From Hormiphora californensis (lineage: Eukaryota > Ctenophora > Tentaculata > Cydippida > Pleurobrachiidae), in NCBI GenBank assembly GCA_020137815.1, contig CM035355.1, forward strand, positions 2,958,847-3,022,846: DNA of 64,000 nucleotides, written 5' to 3'. A program made the translations under genes and the position numbers. The notes beneath the pieces were generated by a model. It saw only the letters and a program-made list of their open reading frames with translations, was not told the DNA's origin and made no database searches. The stretch's first letter is position 1, and every line of letters begins with the position of its first letter. This document shows positions 13,368 through 25,875 of the stretch, piece after piece.

Positions 13368-14670
13368 GGGTACACCTGGCGTTTTTCATCATCGAGTGCC
13401 CAACCAAATGACTTCACCAGGGTTTAGGCCATACAAAATGGACCTCAAATATGCAATTTTAGCCCTAAAGTCGAATTCATATTTTTGCTACAGCCTATTT
13501 TCAAAGTGGCGTTTTTTCAATTTTTGTTGAAATTTTTAACCTCAGGACCACTTTTTTTGAGATAGAAACATTAAATTCTTGGAATTTGAAGAGAATATAA
13601 AGGTGAATAAGCCCAAAGAAGGATTTCTGAAATGGAGCTTATTTCTGGCCATGAGAACGGTTTACTTTTTTGCTTCTTTGACACGCTGGCTGAGAATGTT
13701 CCCATGCTTCATTAGAGATGAAAATCTGGAAATAGTTGCTCAAAACGATTATCTATGTGGCCCAAAAATTTTGGAACTTTCCCGCCAAAGATGTGGTGTG
13801 CAGAGCTTTTTTTGTGAAACCTGTCTTTTTGAAAAAGAGGGAAATTCCCTGTATCTCAAAAACGGATGATCGTAGAGACCTGGGACCAAGCTTAATCGAT
13901 TCAGAAGGTCCGATTTTGGGGGGGTCTTCTGAGAGACATTTTGCTCCTACTCCAACCGATTTTGCTGTAACTGCAAAAAACCAATTCTATGAAAAGGGGA
14001 AACAACTCTATTCCAGTAGCATGCTTCGGGCTGATTTCCCCCTTACTTGCTGATACCTTTTTCGCAATTACAGCAAAAACGGTTGGAGTAGGAGCAAAAT
14101 GTCTCTCAGAAGACCCCCCCAAAATCGGACCTTCTGAATCGATTAAGCTTGGTCCCAGGTCTCTACGATCATCCGTTTTTGAGATACAGGGAATTTCCCT
14201 CTTTTTCAAAAAGACAGGTTTCACAAAAAAAGCTCTGTACACCACATCTTTGGCGGGAAAGTTCCAAAATTTTTGGGCCACATAGATAATCGTTTTGAGC
14301 AACTATTTCCAGATTTTCATCTCTAATGAAGCATGGGAACATTCTCAGCCAGCGTGTCAAAGAAGCAAAAAAGTAAACCGTTCTCATGGCCAGAAATAAG
14401 CTCCATTTCAAAAATCCTTCTTTGGGCTTATTCACCTTTATATTCTCTTCAAATTCCAAGAATTTAATGTTTCTATCTCAAAAAAAGTGGTCCTGAAGTT
14501 AAAAATTTCAACAAAAATTGAAAAAACGCCACTTTGAAAATAAGCTGTAGCAAAAATATGAATTCGACTTTAGGGCTAAAATTGCATATTTGAGGTCCAT
14601 TTTGTATGGCCTAAACCCTGGTGAAGTCATTTGGTTGGGCACTCGATGATGAAAAACGCCAGGTGTACCC
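13368..14670. mobile_element. 1.3-kb foldback element between TTAA sites
   Basis: Arms of about 600 bp (13368 to about 13975, and about 14062 to 14670) are near-identical reverse complements around a loop of about 90 bp. Both ends abut TTAA (13364-13367 and 14671-14674), the piggyBac target. The termini read GGGTACACCTGGCG. The identical open frames of about 100 codons in each arm are an effect of the symmetry, not genes. No transposase was seen. Confidence 0.85.
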
Positions 14671-14674
14671 TTAA

Positions 14675-15243
14675 GTAGTTCCAAGAACTCCTCCTTAGCT
14701 ACTGACAACGCAGGCAACAACAACCGTACTTAGAGTGCCTTGTTACCTTGTTATGATGCCATGGTTATAAACATTCCTCTATAAGTATATTGGTGGAGAT
14801 ATATATATGGCTCCTCCATAGTCATGATTTTATTTTATTCATTTGTATTTAGTTTTGTGCAGCTTTAAAATTTAAGACCACGTTTTTCTCGTCCACCTGC
14901 TGAAAGGAAGCACGAAAAAAGGGTTGCCATGACAATCGAATGGTTGTGAAGTCGCTCACCAAGCCAACATGGTGGTGACGCCCCATGCCTCCTCCCCTTA
15001 TTGAGTACCCCCTCCCCCAATCACTTGTCGAGTACCCTCACTAACCCCTCCCCAATCACTCAGTCAATGTGACTTCCTTCGCCTGATAAGTTTCAGAGGT
15101 GTTTCTGAACAGCTTAACCCCGCGCTCCAAGTAGAACTCCGAGTAGTAAGATATAACTAGCTGATGCAGAAGACGGTGCAGACGGTGTAAATTATACTTG
15201 AATGATGGCGAAGTCAGTGATTGAGAGAGAGAAAGAGAGAGAT

Positions 15244-15310
<67 letters not shown>

Positions 15311-16773
15311 GAGAAGAGAGAGAGAGACAGAGAGAAGGATTAGGAGAGAGATCTCTCTCGTCTCTCTCTCTCATCTCCTCTACTATCTCTCTCTCTCTCT
15401 ACTCTCTCCTCTTCGCTCTTCTCGCTCTCTATATCTCTCTCTCTCTCTCGATCTAATCTCGTCTCCGCTCGGCTTCTCTCTCGTCTGGGATGCCTGTGGC
15501 CTACTCGCTGTTTTCCTGTCTCTCGCTCTTCTCTTCGCTCTCTCGTACTCTCTCTCTGCTCATCTCTATCTCTCTCTAGAGAGAAGCCCATAGAAAAAGA
15601 AACATTGTAACTTGTCAAGAACGTTCAGCTGCATTTCGCAGTTCGTCTGCTGCAGCACCATGGTGCAATAATTGTCATTTTGTTTCTCGGACTATATATC
15701 ATATCTCCGGATATCCGGCTATTATACTTAGCCATTTAATAGACCGAGGTCGTGATCAGCAGCTCTACCTAGCTCTATGATTTTAGTCAACCATTAAACT
15801 ACTGAATTTCCAAGATAGCATATCTGTTTATCTAGAATTCTCCCAGAATTCTTGAACGTGGTGGGTGGCTCAACCCGGGCCGCTATCATGTTATAAACCA
15901 CCCCCCCCCCCCCCCCCCCCCTGCTGATATTTCCCGCAGTCTACTGTGGTATATCAAATAATTCCCTCCCTCTGTTGTCATTGCCCATTCACACCTTTCA
16001 TAATTCCGGGGGTCGGTTTATAACAAATAACCACGGCTAGTAAAGTGATGAAATTTGATAATCCCCTACGGGGATTATCACACGATATTCCCCTCGTCAC
16101 TCAGTTCCTCGTGGATATCGTATTGATATACCAGCCTGTTAGGCTGGTATATCAGATTTCATCCCTCTACTAACCGGGGTTATCTATATTATAGCTCACT
16201 ATTTAACTGTAAAAATTCTCCCGCATTTCTAAACTGAAGATTATATAATGTAGTTCTTTCTGGAGTTGCAGTATATCTTTCTGTAGTTTATATTCTAGCT
16301 AATATGCTTTATCTTCATTTTGAAATCTGAACTTGACTTTAATGTGTTATCTAAATCCAATTTAATAAATACTTAAATTTCCCAACTGGATTTCTCTAAC
16401 ATCTTGAAATCAATGAATATTGGCTAGACCAATCCTTCTCACGATTCGTCGTTTCAGTATCCGATTCAGTTTTACGTCTGACAGCTTTGGATTTATACAA
16501 TTTAGATACTCTGCCCATTCTTTCTCATCAAGACTCAAGAGTCCATAACAGTTTGCCTTTGTCTAAATATCTTACAATCGGGCCCCGATTTACCGGGATT
16601 CTCGGGGGAAAGGGTTTTGCCCGGTAAATCGGTGTTACGGTATATCGGGTTCCGGTAAATCGGGGTCTGACTGTTATAGTACTAAATATCATGTCCCAAC
16701 GAAGTAGCCACTTCTTGTGAATAGTCCCCCCACACATGGTCCCCACACTTAAGTCTCTCTCCCATAGCTTAAC
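14675..16773. other. Intergenic region upstream of the GPCR
   Basis: It holds a (GA)n/(CT)n tract at 15226-15580 and a poly-C run near 15900. An inverted-repeat element of about 160 bp sits near 16030-16190, with mirrored ATAACC..CGG..TAGTA ends and two short internal hairpins. A second pogo-like MITE is at about 16575-16673. No gene was seen. CTCCCATAG just before the GPCR start codon looks like a 3' splice site, so a 5'-UTR exon may be hidden here. Confidence 0.5.
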
Positions 16774-19700
16774 ATGAACACCAGTAGTGGAGTTATATTT
16801 GCAGCTGCTGCGAGCCAGGAAGTATGCAGTAAACTCAACATGATCGACTATGTCCAGGCAGCGACTGTGTTCTTGTTCTGTGTTGCGGGTGTGATATGCA
16901 ACATCATTGTACTTGTTCTACTGATAACGCGACCGGTAGGTGCAATGAGTTGGGTAGGATGGGCCACATGGGGCCGGGGGGAGGGGTAGGACGGGCCATG
17001 GGGCCGGGTTATTTCCGGGGTTATTTGGACCCAAGTGGGTGTAATATATGTACTATTAGCCCTTCAAATTATGGTGCTGAAGATGGATTTAATTCATTAA
17101 TTGATTGGTAGATTGCTAAACCAGACCATTTTCAGATAGTACCAGAGAACCAGAAATGGGGTGTTGGAAACCTGAGTATCCTAGATCTGAGCTTGTCTCT
17201 AACCGGTCTTTTCCTTCGATCCCCTCTACTAATTGTATCAGACTTCCATTCTTGCTTCGAAAAACTAGGGTAAGGAATAAGGATCCTAACTAGGTTACAG
17301 CTATTAAAATCTAGAACAAGCTGATCTTCAGCAATCCTGTTTCCATGACAACCAGCAGTAACTTTTGTAAAATCAAGAAGATATACTTGACAACCACCAT
17401 GTTATGTTTCAGGGCTTGGTGTGTAATCTCCTCCTTTACATTTGGACTATTCCGGTACATCAATACTGTGGCCCTACTTCCCATTACGATTGACAGGTAT
17501 TGATTGACAGACAGCGTGACCTCCCCTTTCTAGCTCCAGACAAATGGTATAATTATCTACCGCCAACTTTACTCTCACGCTACCTAGTTGTCTGATCTTT
17601 TTGTAGACGTTAACTTCAAGGGCAAAATCAGGGGTGGCAAGGGTTCAAACAACTTATTCTCTGCCAGTAGACAACTATCTAAACAGTTGATAGTTAATTC
17701 AGCGATAAATTGAAGTTCATAAAGTCTTCCTCTCTCTAATATATATTCTTGAATACTGTGACCCCAGATTTTCTAAACCAACTCCCTCTCCCTCTCTCTC
17801 CATCCTATGACCACTCCACTCTCCACCACTAACTCTTCCCGATACAGGTTCATCACATTTTGGAAGCCCATCCATTACAAGTGTATCCTGGATTCAGGAC
17901 GGATGAAGATCCTCATATTCCTCAGCTGGCTACCCAACGTTCTCTTCTCAGTTGCTGGTAGGTGCATGCAGTTCTTATTGGCTCTACAGTCGTTAACCTA
18001 GCTTCTTTCGGGGGCACAAACTATTGAGTCAGGGGTGAGAGAGCACCTTACTCAACAAATATTAGGTCATCCAGTATTGATTGTCGTTAGGCTTGTATAG
18101 GAAAATGGTTTGAGATAGACCAAAATGGACTTCACCACCGTTTTTCTCACTCGATTTTGGATCGGAATACAATGCCTGATATTGGTATGTGGTTGTTCTC
18201 GGTTCCCAGCAGGGTATTCTCTCTACCCCACTCTTGTTGCCGCTGCACGGGGTTACCAACCTTTTTAAAACGAGTCTCTAAGAAAACTGGTACATTCTTT
18301 TAAGCTCCCATAGCAAATCGTCCAAGGATGATTTATATATGCGATTTAAGTCTCTGCGAGTTCACTAATAACCTCTAGAGCAGTAAATGTTACACAAAAA
18401 AGCGAAAAAGTGAACAAAAAACTGGCCCGTTTCGGGGGTTTGTTCGAAAACATCAATTAGTCAATTTCAAAGTCAACAAATTACATAATTGGCTTCACTA
18501 TGTCTTAGAACTTATTTAGAACTATCTTTTACAGCAGAGTTTTTGATTATAAGCCAATCCTGATGAGACCCGGAAGTGAAAGTTTCTAATTTTTACCAAA
18601 ACTTTTTGGAGGCCAATTGCTCAGTGAAAAAACAAAAATAGGATGTTTTATTACATCTGAAACGATAGATAATTGTCCAATGAACGAGCTTGATGCATCA
18701 AAACATCACTCTGGTACCATTTTTAAGAAGTACAGTAGCTTTAGTTCTTAAACTCGAAAATTGCAATTTTCCATTTGCAGCGGCAACAAGAGTGGGGTAG
18801 AGAAAATTGCCTGGTGGGAACCGAGAACAACCATATTCCAATATCAGGCATTGTATTCCGATCCAAAATCGAGTGAGAAAAACAGTGGTGAAGTCCATTT
18901 TGCTATATCTCAAACCATTTTTCCGATAAAAGCCCAACGACAATCAATACTGGATGACCTAATACAAACCACAACCCATTCCATAAAACCCACATATCTA
19001 GTATCTACCCCCCCCCCCCTCCCCCATGACAACCCCGCCCGATGATGGAACTCCCCTGGGACTCCCATAATCTAACCCACATCTCTCTCCTCCATGACAA
19101 CTCCACTGCCCCATTATGGGACTCCCATAAAACTAACCACCACACCCCTCTCTCCCACATGACAGAGGGTGTCATGATGAGTAGAAACACCATCACAACG
19201 GAATATCTCCACTTCCAAGGAACGTGTGCCTACTCCATCTTCCTTGAGACCCTGGTCAAGGAGATAGTCTGCCTCCTTCTCCCTCCCATCTGTGTGTTTG
19301 CAATGTATCTTGGTGAGTGATCTTTGTTTCAGTTCTGATTTTGTGACTCTTTTTCAACCAAATGGTAACGGGATGGTAACTACTGGTAACGGGATTATAA
19401 CCAAATGGTAACTAACGGTAACCAGATTCTAACTAATACCCCCAGGTATCTGGCGTGAGATAATCCAGGCCCGGTCCAACACAGTTAGCTACGTGAAGCA
19501 CTGTCCCCGTATCACCAACACCTACCAAAGCAGGCTAATGTGGACCCCCATCATTATTGTCACTGTCATCTCTGTCTCATCCCTGGTTTACATGGTCTCC
19601 AAATACATGGGTATGTTAAGAAGCAGCAACATACAGCATGTAGCTAAAATACTCCAATTAACTAAATTAATTGGGCGTCAATTAGTTAATTCAACCATAA

Positions 19701-22700
19701 AAACTTCTAATCTAATTCACATATTTTTGCAGTGACGAGTGAGATCCTCTCGCGGCTCTCAGATATCCTGTGTTTCATGTCGATCGTTATCAACCCGGTA
19801 GTCTACATTTTCCGAATACCCGATATCAGAAAGTTTCTCCGCTACAACTATCACATTGAAACTCGCTCCACTAATCGCAGGTATAATGAAAGAAAGTTGT
19901 TAGGGAGTACGAGACTTTTTTCAGAAATCACGGCGGGTGGCAATTAGCTGCTATGAAGACAAGAGAGAAACAAATAATAATATTTTAAAGTCGCGTACGA
20001 GGTTAACCAATGCAAATGCTTTCTCTTCACAGCAGCTTGGCACTCGCCGTGATTTTCGAGATTCAAAAAGTCTCGTACAGCTTTTTTTAACAGATTGCTA
20101 AGCTGTCTTTAAATGGAAGCTGCAAGGTGCATGCCTTCCATGGATATACTACCAGGGATCTCATGTTATGTTCACGAGAATAAAATCTTGACTATATAGC
20201 AACCTAACCGTCCATTTGTCCATACAATTACATAACCTGTAATTCCTCCCCCTCTCTCTTCCCCTCTTTCCTGCATTATATCATTCTTTGTTGAGTAAGG
20301 GGGAAGAGACACTCTTCCCCCTTACTCAACAAATCATTCTAACCAGTGCAGCATGAGTTACTAAAAAACCGCCCCTTTCTCATCACCCCCTCCCCCATGC
20401 GGTTATCCAGCTGCTACAAACTCACCACCCTCCCCTTGTTATACAGGAGATTATCCAGTACTCCCTAATTCACCCCTCCCCCAGGAGATTATCCAGTAGT
20501 CCCTTACTGATCACCCCTCCCCCAGACGATTATCCAGTACTCCCTTACTCACCACCCTCCCCTTGTTATACAGGCGATTATCCAGTAATCCCAAACTCAC
20601 CCCTCCCCCAGGAGATTATCCAGTACTCCCGCTGCCCTGGTGTTCAGTCTAAAGAGGAAGAGTTTTATACCCATGAACATGGATGATAGTGTGTCAGCTG
20701 TTCAGAGGACCACCATAGCAGCTCCCACAATAGTGGAGGAGAGTCCCAGGTAACTAGGCAACGAGGGAAGGGGGTCAGTAGCTGTGAGGGTACGGGGTTT
20801 CATAGCACCTCCCACTATAGTGGAGGAGAGTCCCAGGTAACTAGGCAACGAGGGAAGGGGGTCAGTAGCTGTGAGGGTATGGGGTTTCATAGCACCTCCC
20901 ACTATAGTGGAGGAGAGTCCCAGGTAACTAGGCAACGAGGGAAGGGGGTCAGTAGGTGAGGGTATGGGGTTTCATAGCAGCTCCCACTATAGTAGAGGAG
21001 AGTCCCAGGTAACTAGGCAACGAGGGAAGGGGATCAGTAGCTGTGAGGTTATGGGGTACGGGGTTTCATAGCAGCTCCCACTATAGTGGAGGAGAGTCCC
21101 AGGTAACTAGGCAACGAGGGAAGGGGGTCAGTAGCTGTGAGGGTATGGGGTACGGGGTTTCATAGCAGCTCCCACTATAGTGGAGGAGAGTCCCAGGTAA
21201 CTAGGCAACGAGGGAAGGGGGTCAGTAGGTGAGGGTATGGGGTACGGGGTTTCATAGCAGCTCCCACTATAGTGGAGGAGAGTCCCAGGTAACTAGGCAA
21301 CGAGGGAAGGGGGTCAGTAGGTGAGGGTATGGGGTACGGGGTTTCATAGCACCTCCCACCATAGTGGAGGAGAGTCCCAGGTAACTAGGCAACGAGGGAA
21401 GGGGATCAGTAGCTGTGAGGGTATGGGGTTTCATAGCACCTCCCACTATAGTGGAGGAGAGTCCCAGGTAACTAGGCAACGAGGGAAGGGGGTCAGTAGC
21501 TGTGAGGGTATGGGGTACGGGGTTTCATAGCAGCTCCCACTATAGTGGAGGAGAGTCCCAGGTAACTAGGCAACGAGGGAAGGGGGTCAGTAGGTGAGGG
21601 TATGGGGTACGGGGTTTCATAGCAGCTCCCACTATAGTGGAGGAGAGTCCCAGGTAACTAGGCAACGAGGGAAGGGGGTCAGTAGGTGAGGGTATGGGGT
21701 ACGGGGTTTCATAGCACCTCCCACCATAGTGGAGGAGAGTCCCAGGTAACTAGGCAACGAGGGAAGGGGATCAGTAGCTGTGAGGGTATGGGGTTTCATA
21801 GCACCTCCCACTATAGTGGAGGAGAGTCCCAGGTAACTAGGCAACGAGGGAAGGGGTCAGTAGGTGGGGGTACGGGGTTTCATAGCAGCTCCCACAATAG
21901 TGGAGGAGAGTCCCAGGTAACTAGGCAACGAGGGAAGGGGGTCAGTAGGTGAGGGTATGGGGTACGGGGTTTCATAGCACCTCCCACTATAGTGGAGGAG
22001 AGTCCCAGGTAACTAGGCAACGAGGGAAGGGGATCAGTAGCTGTGAGGGTATGGGGTTTCATAGCATCTCCCACTATAGTGGAGGAGAGTCCCAGGTAAC
22101 TAGGCAACGAGGGAAGGGGGTCAGTAGCTGTGAGGGTATGGGGTACGGGGTTTCATAGCACCTCCCACTATAGTGGAGGAGAGTCCCAGGTAACTAGGCA
22201 ACGAGGGAAGGGGGTCATTAGCTGTGAGGGTATGGGGTTTCATAGCACCTCCCACTATAGTGGAGGAGAGTCCCAGGTAACTAGGCAACGAGGGAAGGGG
22301 GTCAGTAGCTGTGAGGGTATGGGGTACGGGGTTTCATAGCACCTCCCACTATAGTGGAGGAGAGTCCCAGGTAACTAGGCAACGAGGGAAGGGGATCAGT
22401 AGCTGTGAGGGTATGGGGTTTCATAGCACCTCCCACTATAGTGGAGGAGAGTCCCAGGTAACTAGGCAACGAGGGAAGGGGGTCAGTAGCTGTGAGGGTA
22501 TGGGGTACGGGGTTTCATAGCAGCTCCCACAATAGTGGAGGAGAGTCCCAGGTAACTAGGCAACGAGGGAAGGGGGTCAGTATGTGAGGGTATGGGGTAC
22601 GGGGTTTCATAGCAGCTCCCACTATAGTGGAGGAGAGTCCCAGGTAACTAGGCAACGAGGGAAGGGGGTCAGTAGCTGTGAGGGTATGGGGTACGGGGTT

Positions 22701-25700
22701 TCATAGCACCTCCCACTATAGTGGAGGAGAGTCCCAGGTAACTAGGCAACGAGGGAAGGGGATCAGTAGCTGTGAGGGTATGGGGTTTCATAGCACCTCC
22801 CACTATAGTGGAGGAGAGTCCCAGGTAACTAGGCAACGAGGGAAGTTGGTAATGAAATTCCCCCTCTGCGCTAGCTCACGGAGGGGTAATAATATCGCTT
22901 GTACGGCGGGAAAACAAGAATAACTGCATTATGTTTCATAATGCTATGTTTCCCCGCCAACCTTTATTTTCATAACCATCCAATGTGAAGGCGTGACAGA
23001 CATTTCCGATCATTTATGAATCATTCAAACCGTATAGAACAAATCATTGTGTTTTAGTAGCACTAAATTGTGCCCCACATTGCGCGGCTCACATCTCCTG
23101 AAAACGTGCCATTGAAGTATTTGATGAAGGAGCAACACCGTTGTCCCTCGCAACTAATCGGGTTACGTCACGGGACAAAAAAAGCGTGACACTTCACTAG
23201 TATGTAAACTTGTCGAATTCTAAACCCCTATGCCTTTTTGCAAAAGGCATCCGGGTGAATGCCGAAGGCATTCACCCGGGCGGGGAAAAAATTCCTGTGT
23301 CCAAACTACAAAACAGAAAGTTCTAATTTTTTGAACATACCGAGGAAATTGTCTGAGCTACCATTACATACCGGAATTTTTCGATATTTTGGCCATTAAC
23401 ACTGTTTTTGTTTTTGGAAAACTATGAAGATGCTGGAATTTGGCTACAAAAACCTTCAGAAATATGCAAAATGCCATTCCAAAGATATTAGAGGTGGATT
23501 CATTGATAACTAAGCTATAGTCGAGTCAGAAAAAATTCCACAAGATTGGAATTTTATGCCCATATAAGGAGTTATGCGACACACCTCTGTTGTTAAACAT
23601 GTGGTGTAATCGCTACCGGTCGTTACTTTCTGTAGAATTCAGGTCCTGGTTACTATACAAACTAGTACCATACGTTTTAGATAGGTTTTAGACAAGTTTT
23701 CGATAACTTTTTATGAGAAGGTCCCGTAAATTTTCATTTTTAGGTAGGCGGTATTGTCACCCCTATATGCAATAATAGGGGTGACTTCGTAACCAACGAG
23801 GGAAGGGGGTCAGTAGGTGAGGGTATGGGGTACGGGGTTTCATAGCACCTCCCACTATAGTGGAGGAGAGTCCCAGGTAACTAGGCAACGAGGGAAGGGG
23901 GTCACTAGGTGAGGGTATGGGGTACGGGGTTTCATAGCAGCTCCCACTATAGTGGAGGAGAGTCCCAGGTAACTAGGCAACGAGGGAAGGGGGTCAGTAG
24001 CTGTGAGGGTACGGGGTTTCATAGCACCTCCCACTATAGTGGAGGAGAGTCCCAGGTAACTAGGCAACGAGGGAAGGGGGTCAGTAGGTGAGGGTATGGG
24101 GTTTCATAGCAGCTCCCACAATAGTGGAGGAGAGTCCCAGGTAACTAGGCAACGAGGGAAGGGGATCAGTAGGTCAGGGTATGGGGTACGGGGTTTCATA
24201 GCCGCTCCCACTATAGTGGAGGAGAGTCCCAGGTAACTAGGCAACGAGGGAAGGGGGTCAGTAGCTGTGAGGGTATGGGGTACGGGGTTTCATAGCAGCT
24301 CCCACTATATAGTGGAGGAGAGTCCCAGGTAACTAGGCAACGAGGGAAGGGGGTCAGTAGCTGTGAGGGTATGGGGTTTCATAGCACCTCCCACAATAGT
24401 GAAGGAGAGTCCCAGGTAACTAGGCAACGAGGGAAGGGGGTCAGTAGCTGTGAGGGTATGGGGTACGGGGTTTCATAGCACCTCCCACAATAGTGGAGGA
24501 GAGTCCCAGGTTAGTTACTAGAACCTGCTTGGGGGGGTGGCACACCATAGCAGCATCTACCATTGTAGTTAGGGTCTTTGAGACAGGTTATTCATCGATT
24601 TGTTATGAAATACTGAATTATTGTGGTGGCAAGGAATACATTTCTTCTTTCTCAGGGCACCCTCGTGGAATGATAGACAGCTCAGAAAGGCACCCAGCTT
24701 CGAGAGTGACCTGGATAAAGTGAGGTAAGATAAGGAGAGAGAGAGAGGGGGGGGGGGCTAAGGAGAAGAGCCCGTCTCGGCGTCTCATGAACTCGGACCT
24801 TGTTTTTCATTCAATGTTGTCGAAGGATGATGTCACTCACCGGGGGGGGGGGGGGGGATTAATGTGGATCCTCATTAATTCAAAAAGTGCTGGACAAGTC
24901 CTCATCCTCATTAATTATTGGCCGCCCCCCCCCCCTCACTCACACAATGCAGCTTTGAAAAGATCTAGATCAGATCCTGCCCATTTCAAGGTAGATCACT
25001 TTTTTCGCTATGGACGTCATATAGGTAGATCCCATCTCTAAAGTAATTTACTAATGAGCTGCATGAAGAACCCACAGAATCCTGGCAGGGATAATACCCA
25101 TGGGCCCCATCTGATCCATGGACTGGTAGGAATTCGCTGGTAGGAATAATAATTAACTGTGTGATCTAGGCCCTCTCTGGGCACCCTCTGATCCATGGCC
25201 TGGCACAGTGTGGTACTATAATCACTTTCTCACGCCCTTCATTCTCCTCCTTCCCTCAAATGTTATCCATGTTATCTACAAGTCTGTCTCCCCCATGAAA
25301 TGAATTGACAGAACGGGGCACCCCCGCTTTGGATAACCACCATCTCGTTCTCCCTATCTCCATTTCTCTCCTCCTATCTTCACTTTATTCTCTTCCTGCA
25401 CCTGTGCAAACTTTGCAGAACCTGCACTCTACAGTTCCGCAATCACTAACCAAATTAAGTGACTTCCCTCCAAATTCAATGTGAAGGGAAGGCATGTGTC
25501 ACAATGTGACATTGCCGGTTAGGCTCAGACTGGGAACATGTCATGTGTTGACTGTTGGTTATAGGACCAGCCAAAACAAAAAACTACAACACTTTTAACA
25601 CTCTCCCCCTCTCACAGGATCCCCACCTCGCCATCAGACTCGTGTCTCGCTAAATGTCTGGCAATAAACTACGGTGTCATTACCATTGTGTCTGATCAGA

Positions 25701-25747
25701 GGAGACGGTGGTCCCACAACGATGTCGTCGGCTTGGAGGTCTACTGA
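16774..25747 (+). CDS. Rhodopsin-class (class A) GPCR
   Basis: Seven-helix plasma-membrane receptor; ligand unknown. Exons: 16774-16935, 17136-17269, 17413-17496, 17848-17957, 19166-19312, 19446-19610, 19733-19880, 20612-20749, 24656-24724 and 25618-25747. All phases join, giving 428 residues. Landmarks are GVICN (N1.50), LDLSLS (D2.50), Cys3.25 with D-R-F exactly 24 residues on (DRFITFWKPIHYK), W4.50, an extracellular-loop Cys (FQGTCAYS) and NPVVY in helix 7. Helix 6 lacks the usual CWxP, which is odd. Exon 8 encodes tail sequence ending APTIVEESPR and is bordered by tandem arrays of its splice sites. If the donor at 24725 is not used, the frame stops at 24728 (386 residues). Class A membership is firm; the last two exons are less so. 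Confidence 0.85.
20288..20332. mobile_element. 45-bp palindromic micro-transposon, 8-bp TSD
   Basis: Two 21-bp arms, TTGTTGAGTAAGG.. and its reverse complement, surround a 3-bp centre. ATCATTCT flanks both sides exactly (20280-20287 and 20333-20340). It lies in GPCR intron 7. Confidence 0.8.
20430..20611 (+). repeat. Five tandem copies of the GPCR exon 8 acceptor
   Basis: A pyrimidine-rich stretch ending in CAG, then a variant of GAGATTATCCAGTACTCCC, is repeated about five times. Only the last copy (acceptor at 20610-20611) leads into the open exon. Each copy preserves an AG preceded by pyrimidines. Confidence 0.8.
20711..24516 (+). repeat. 32-copy minisatellite carrying the GPCR exon 8 donor
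   Basis: Each unit of about 86-98 bp contains the end of exon 8 and its intron start, GAGAGTCCCAG then GTAACT. I counted 24 copies before the insertion at 22846 and 8 after it. The final copy reads GTTAGT. Reading exon 8 into intron sequence meets a stop at once (AGG TAA). Protein-like open frames across the array are in other frames. Confidence 0.9.
22846..23796. mobile_element. 951-bp MULE-like insertion in the GPCR array
   Basis: The ends are TTGGTAATGAAATT and the inverted TTGGTTACGAAGTC. CGAGGGAAG is duplicated on both sides (22837-22845 and 23797-23805). Neighbouring array units give the empty-site sequence and confirm a 9-bp TSD. That length is usual for Mutator-like elements. No transposase frame was recognised. 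Confidence 0.85.
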
Positions 25748-25854
25748 ACTGTTTATACTCAGCCAACCCAGCTGAATCCTAAACTGCATACCAGAACATT
25801 CAATCCTAACTCGGACTAAAAGATCCCACCGATATTGGACTGTCCTGAAAATAC

Positions 25855-25875
25855 TTGTTCCTCCTTACTCAACAA
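25855..25875. mobile_element. 21-bp micro-insertion, TTGTT..CTCAACAA, 8-bp TSD
   Basis: GAAAATAC is present immediately on both sides (25847-25854 and 25876-25883). The insert has the TTGTT and TTACTCAACAA ends of the 45-bp element at 20288, with most of one arm missing. It is just downstream of the last GPCR exon. Confidence 0.7.

Noticed and set aside
13579-14459. Two identical 96-codon proteins in opposite orientation
   Set aside because: The two arms of one foldback element. No domain is recognisable and identity follows from the palindrome.
20702-24091. Repeated frames of about 70-88 codons in the GPCR region
   Set aside because: Products of the minisatellite in frames other than the one used by exon 8.
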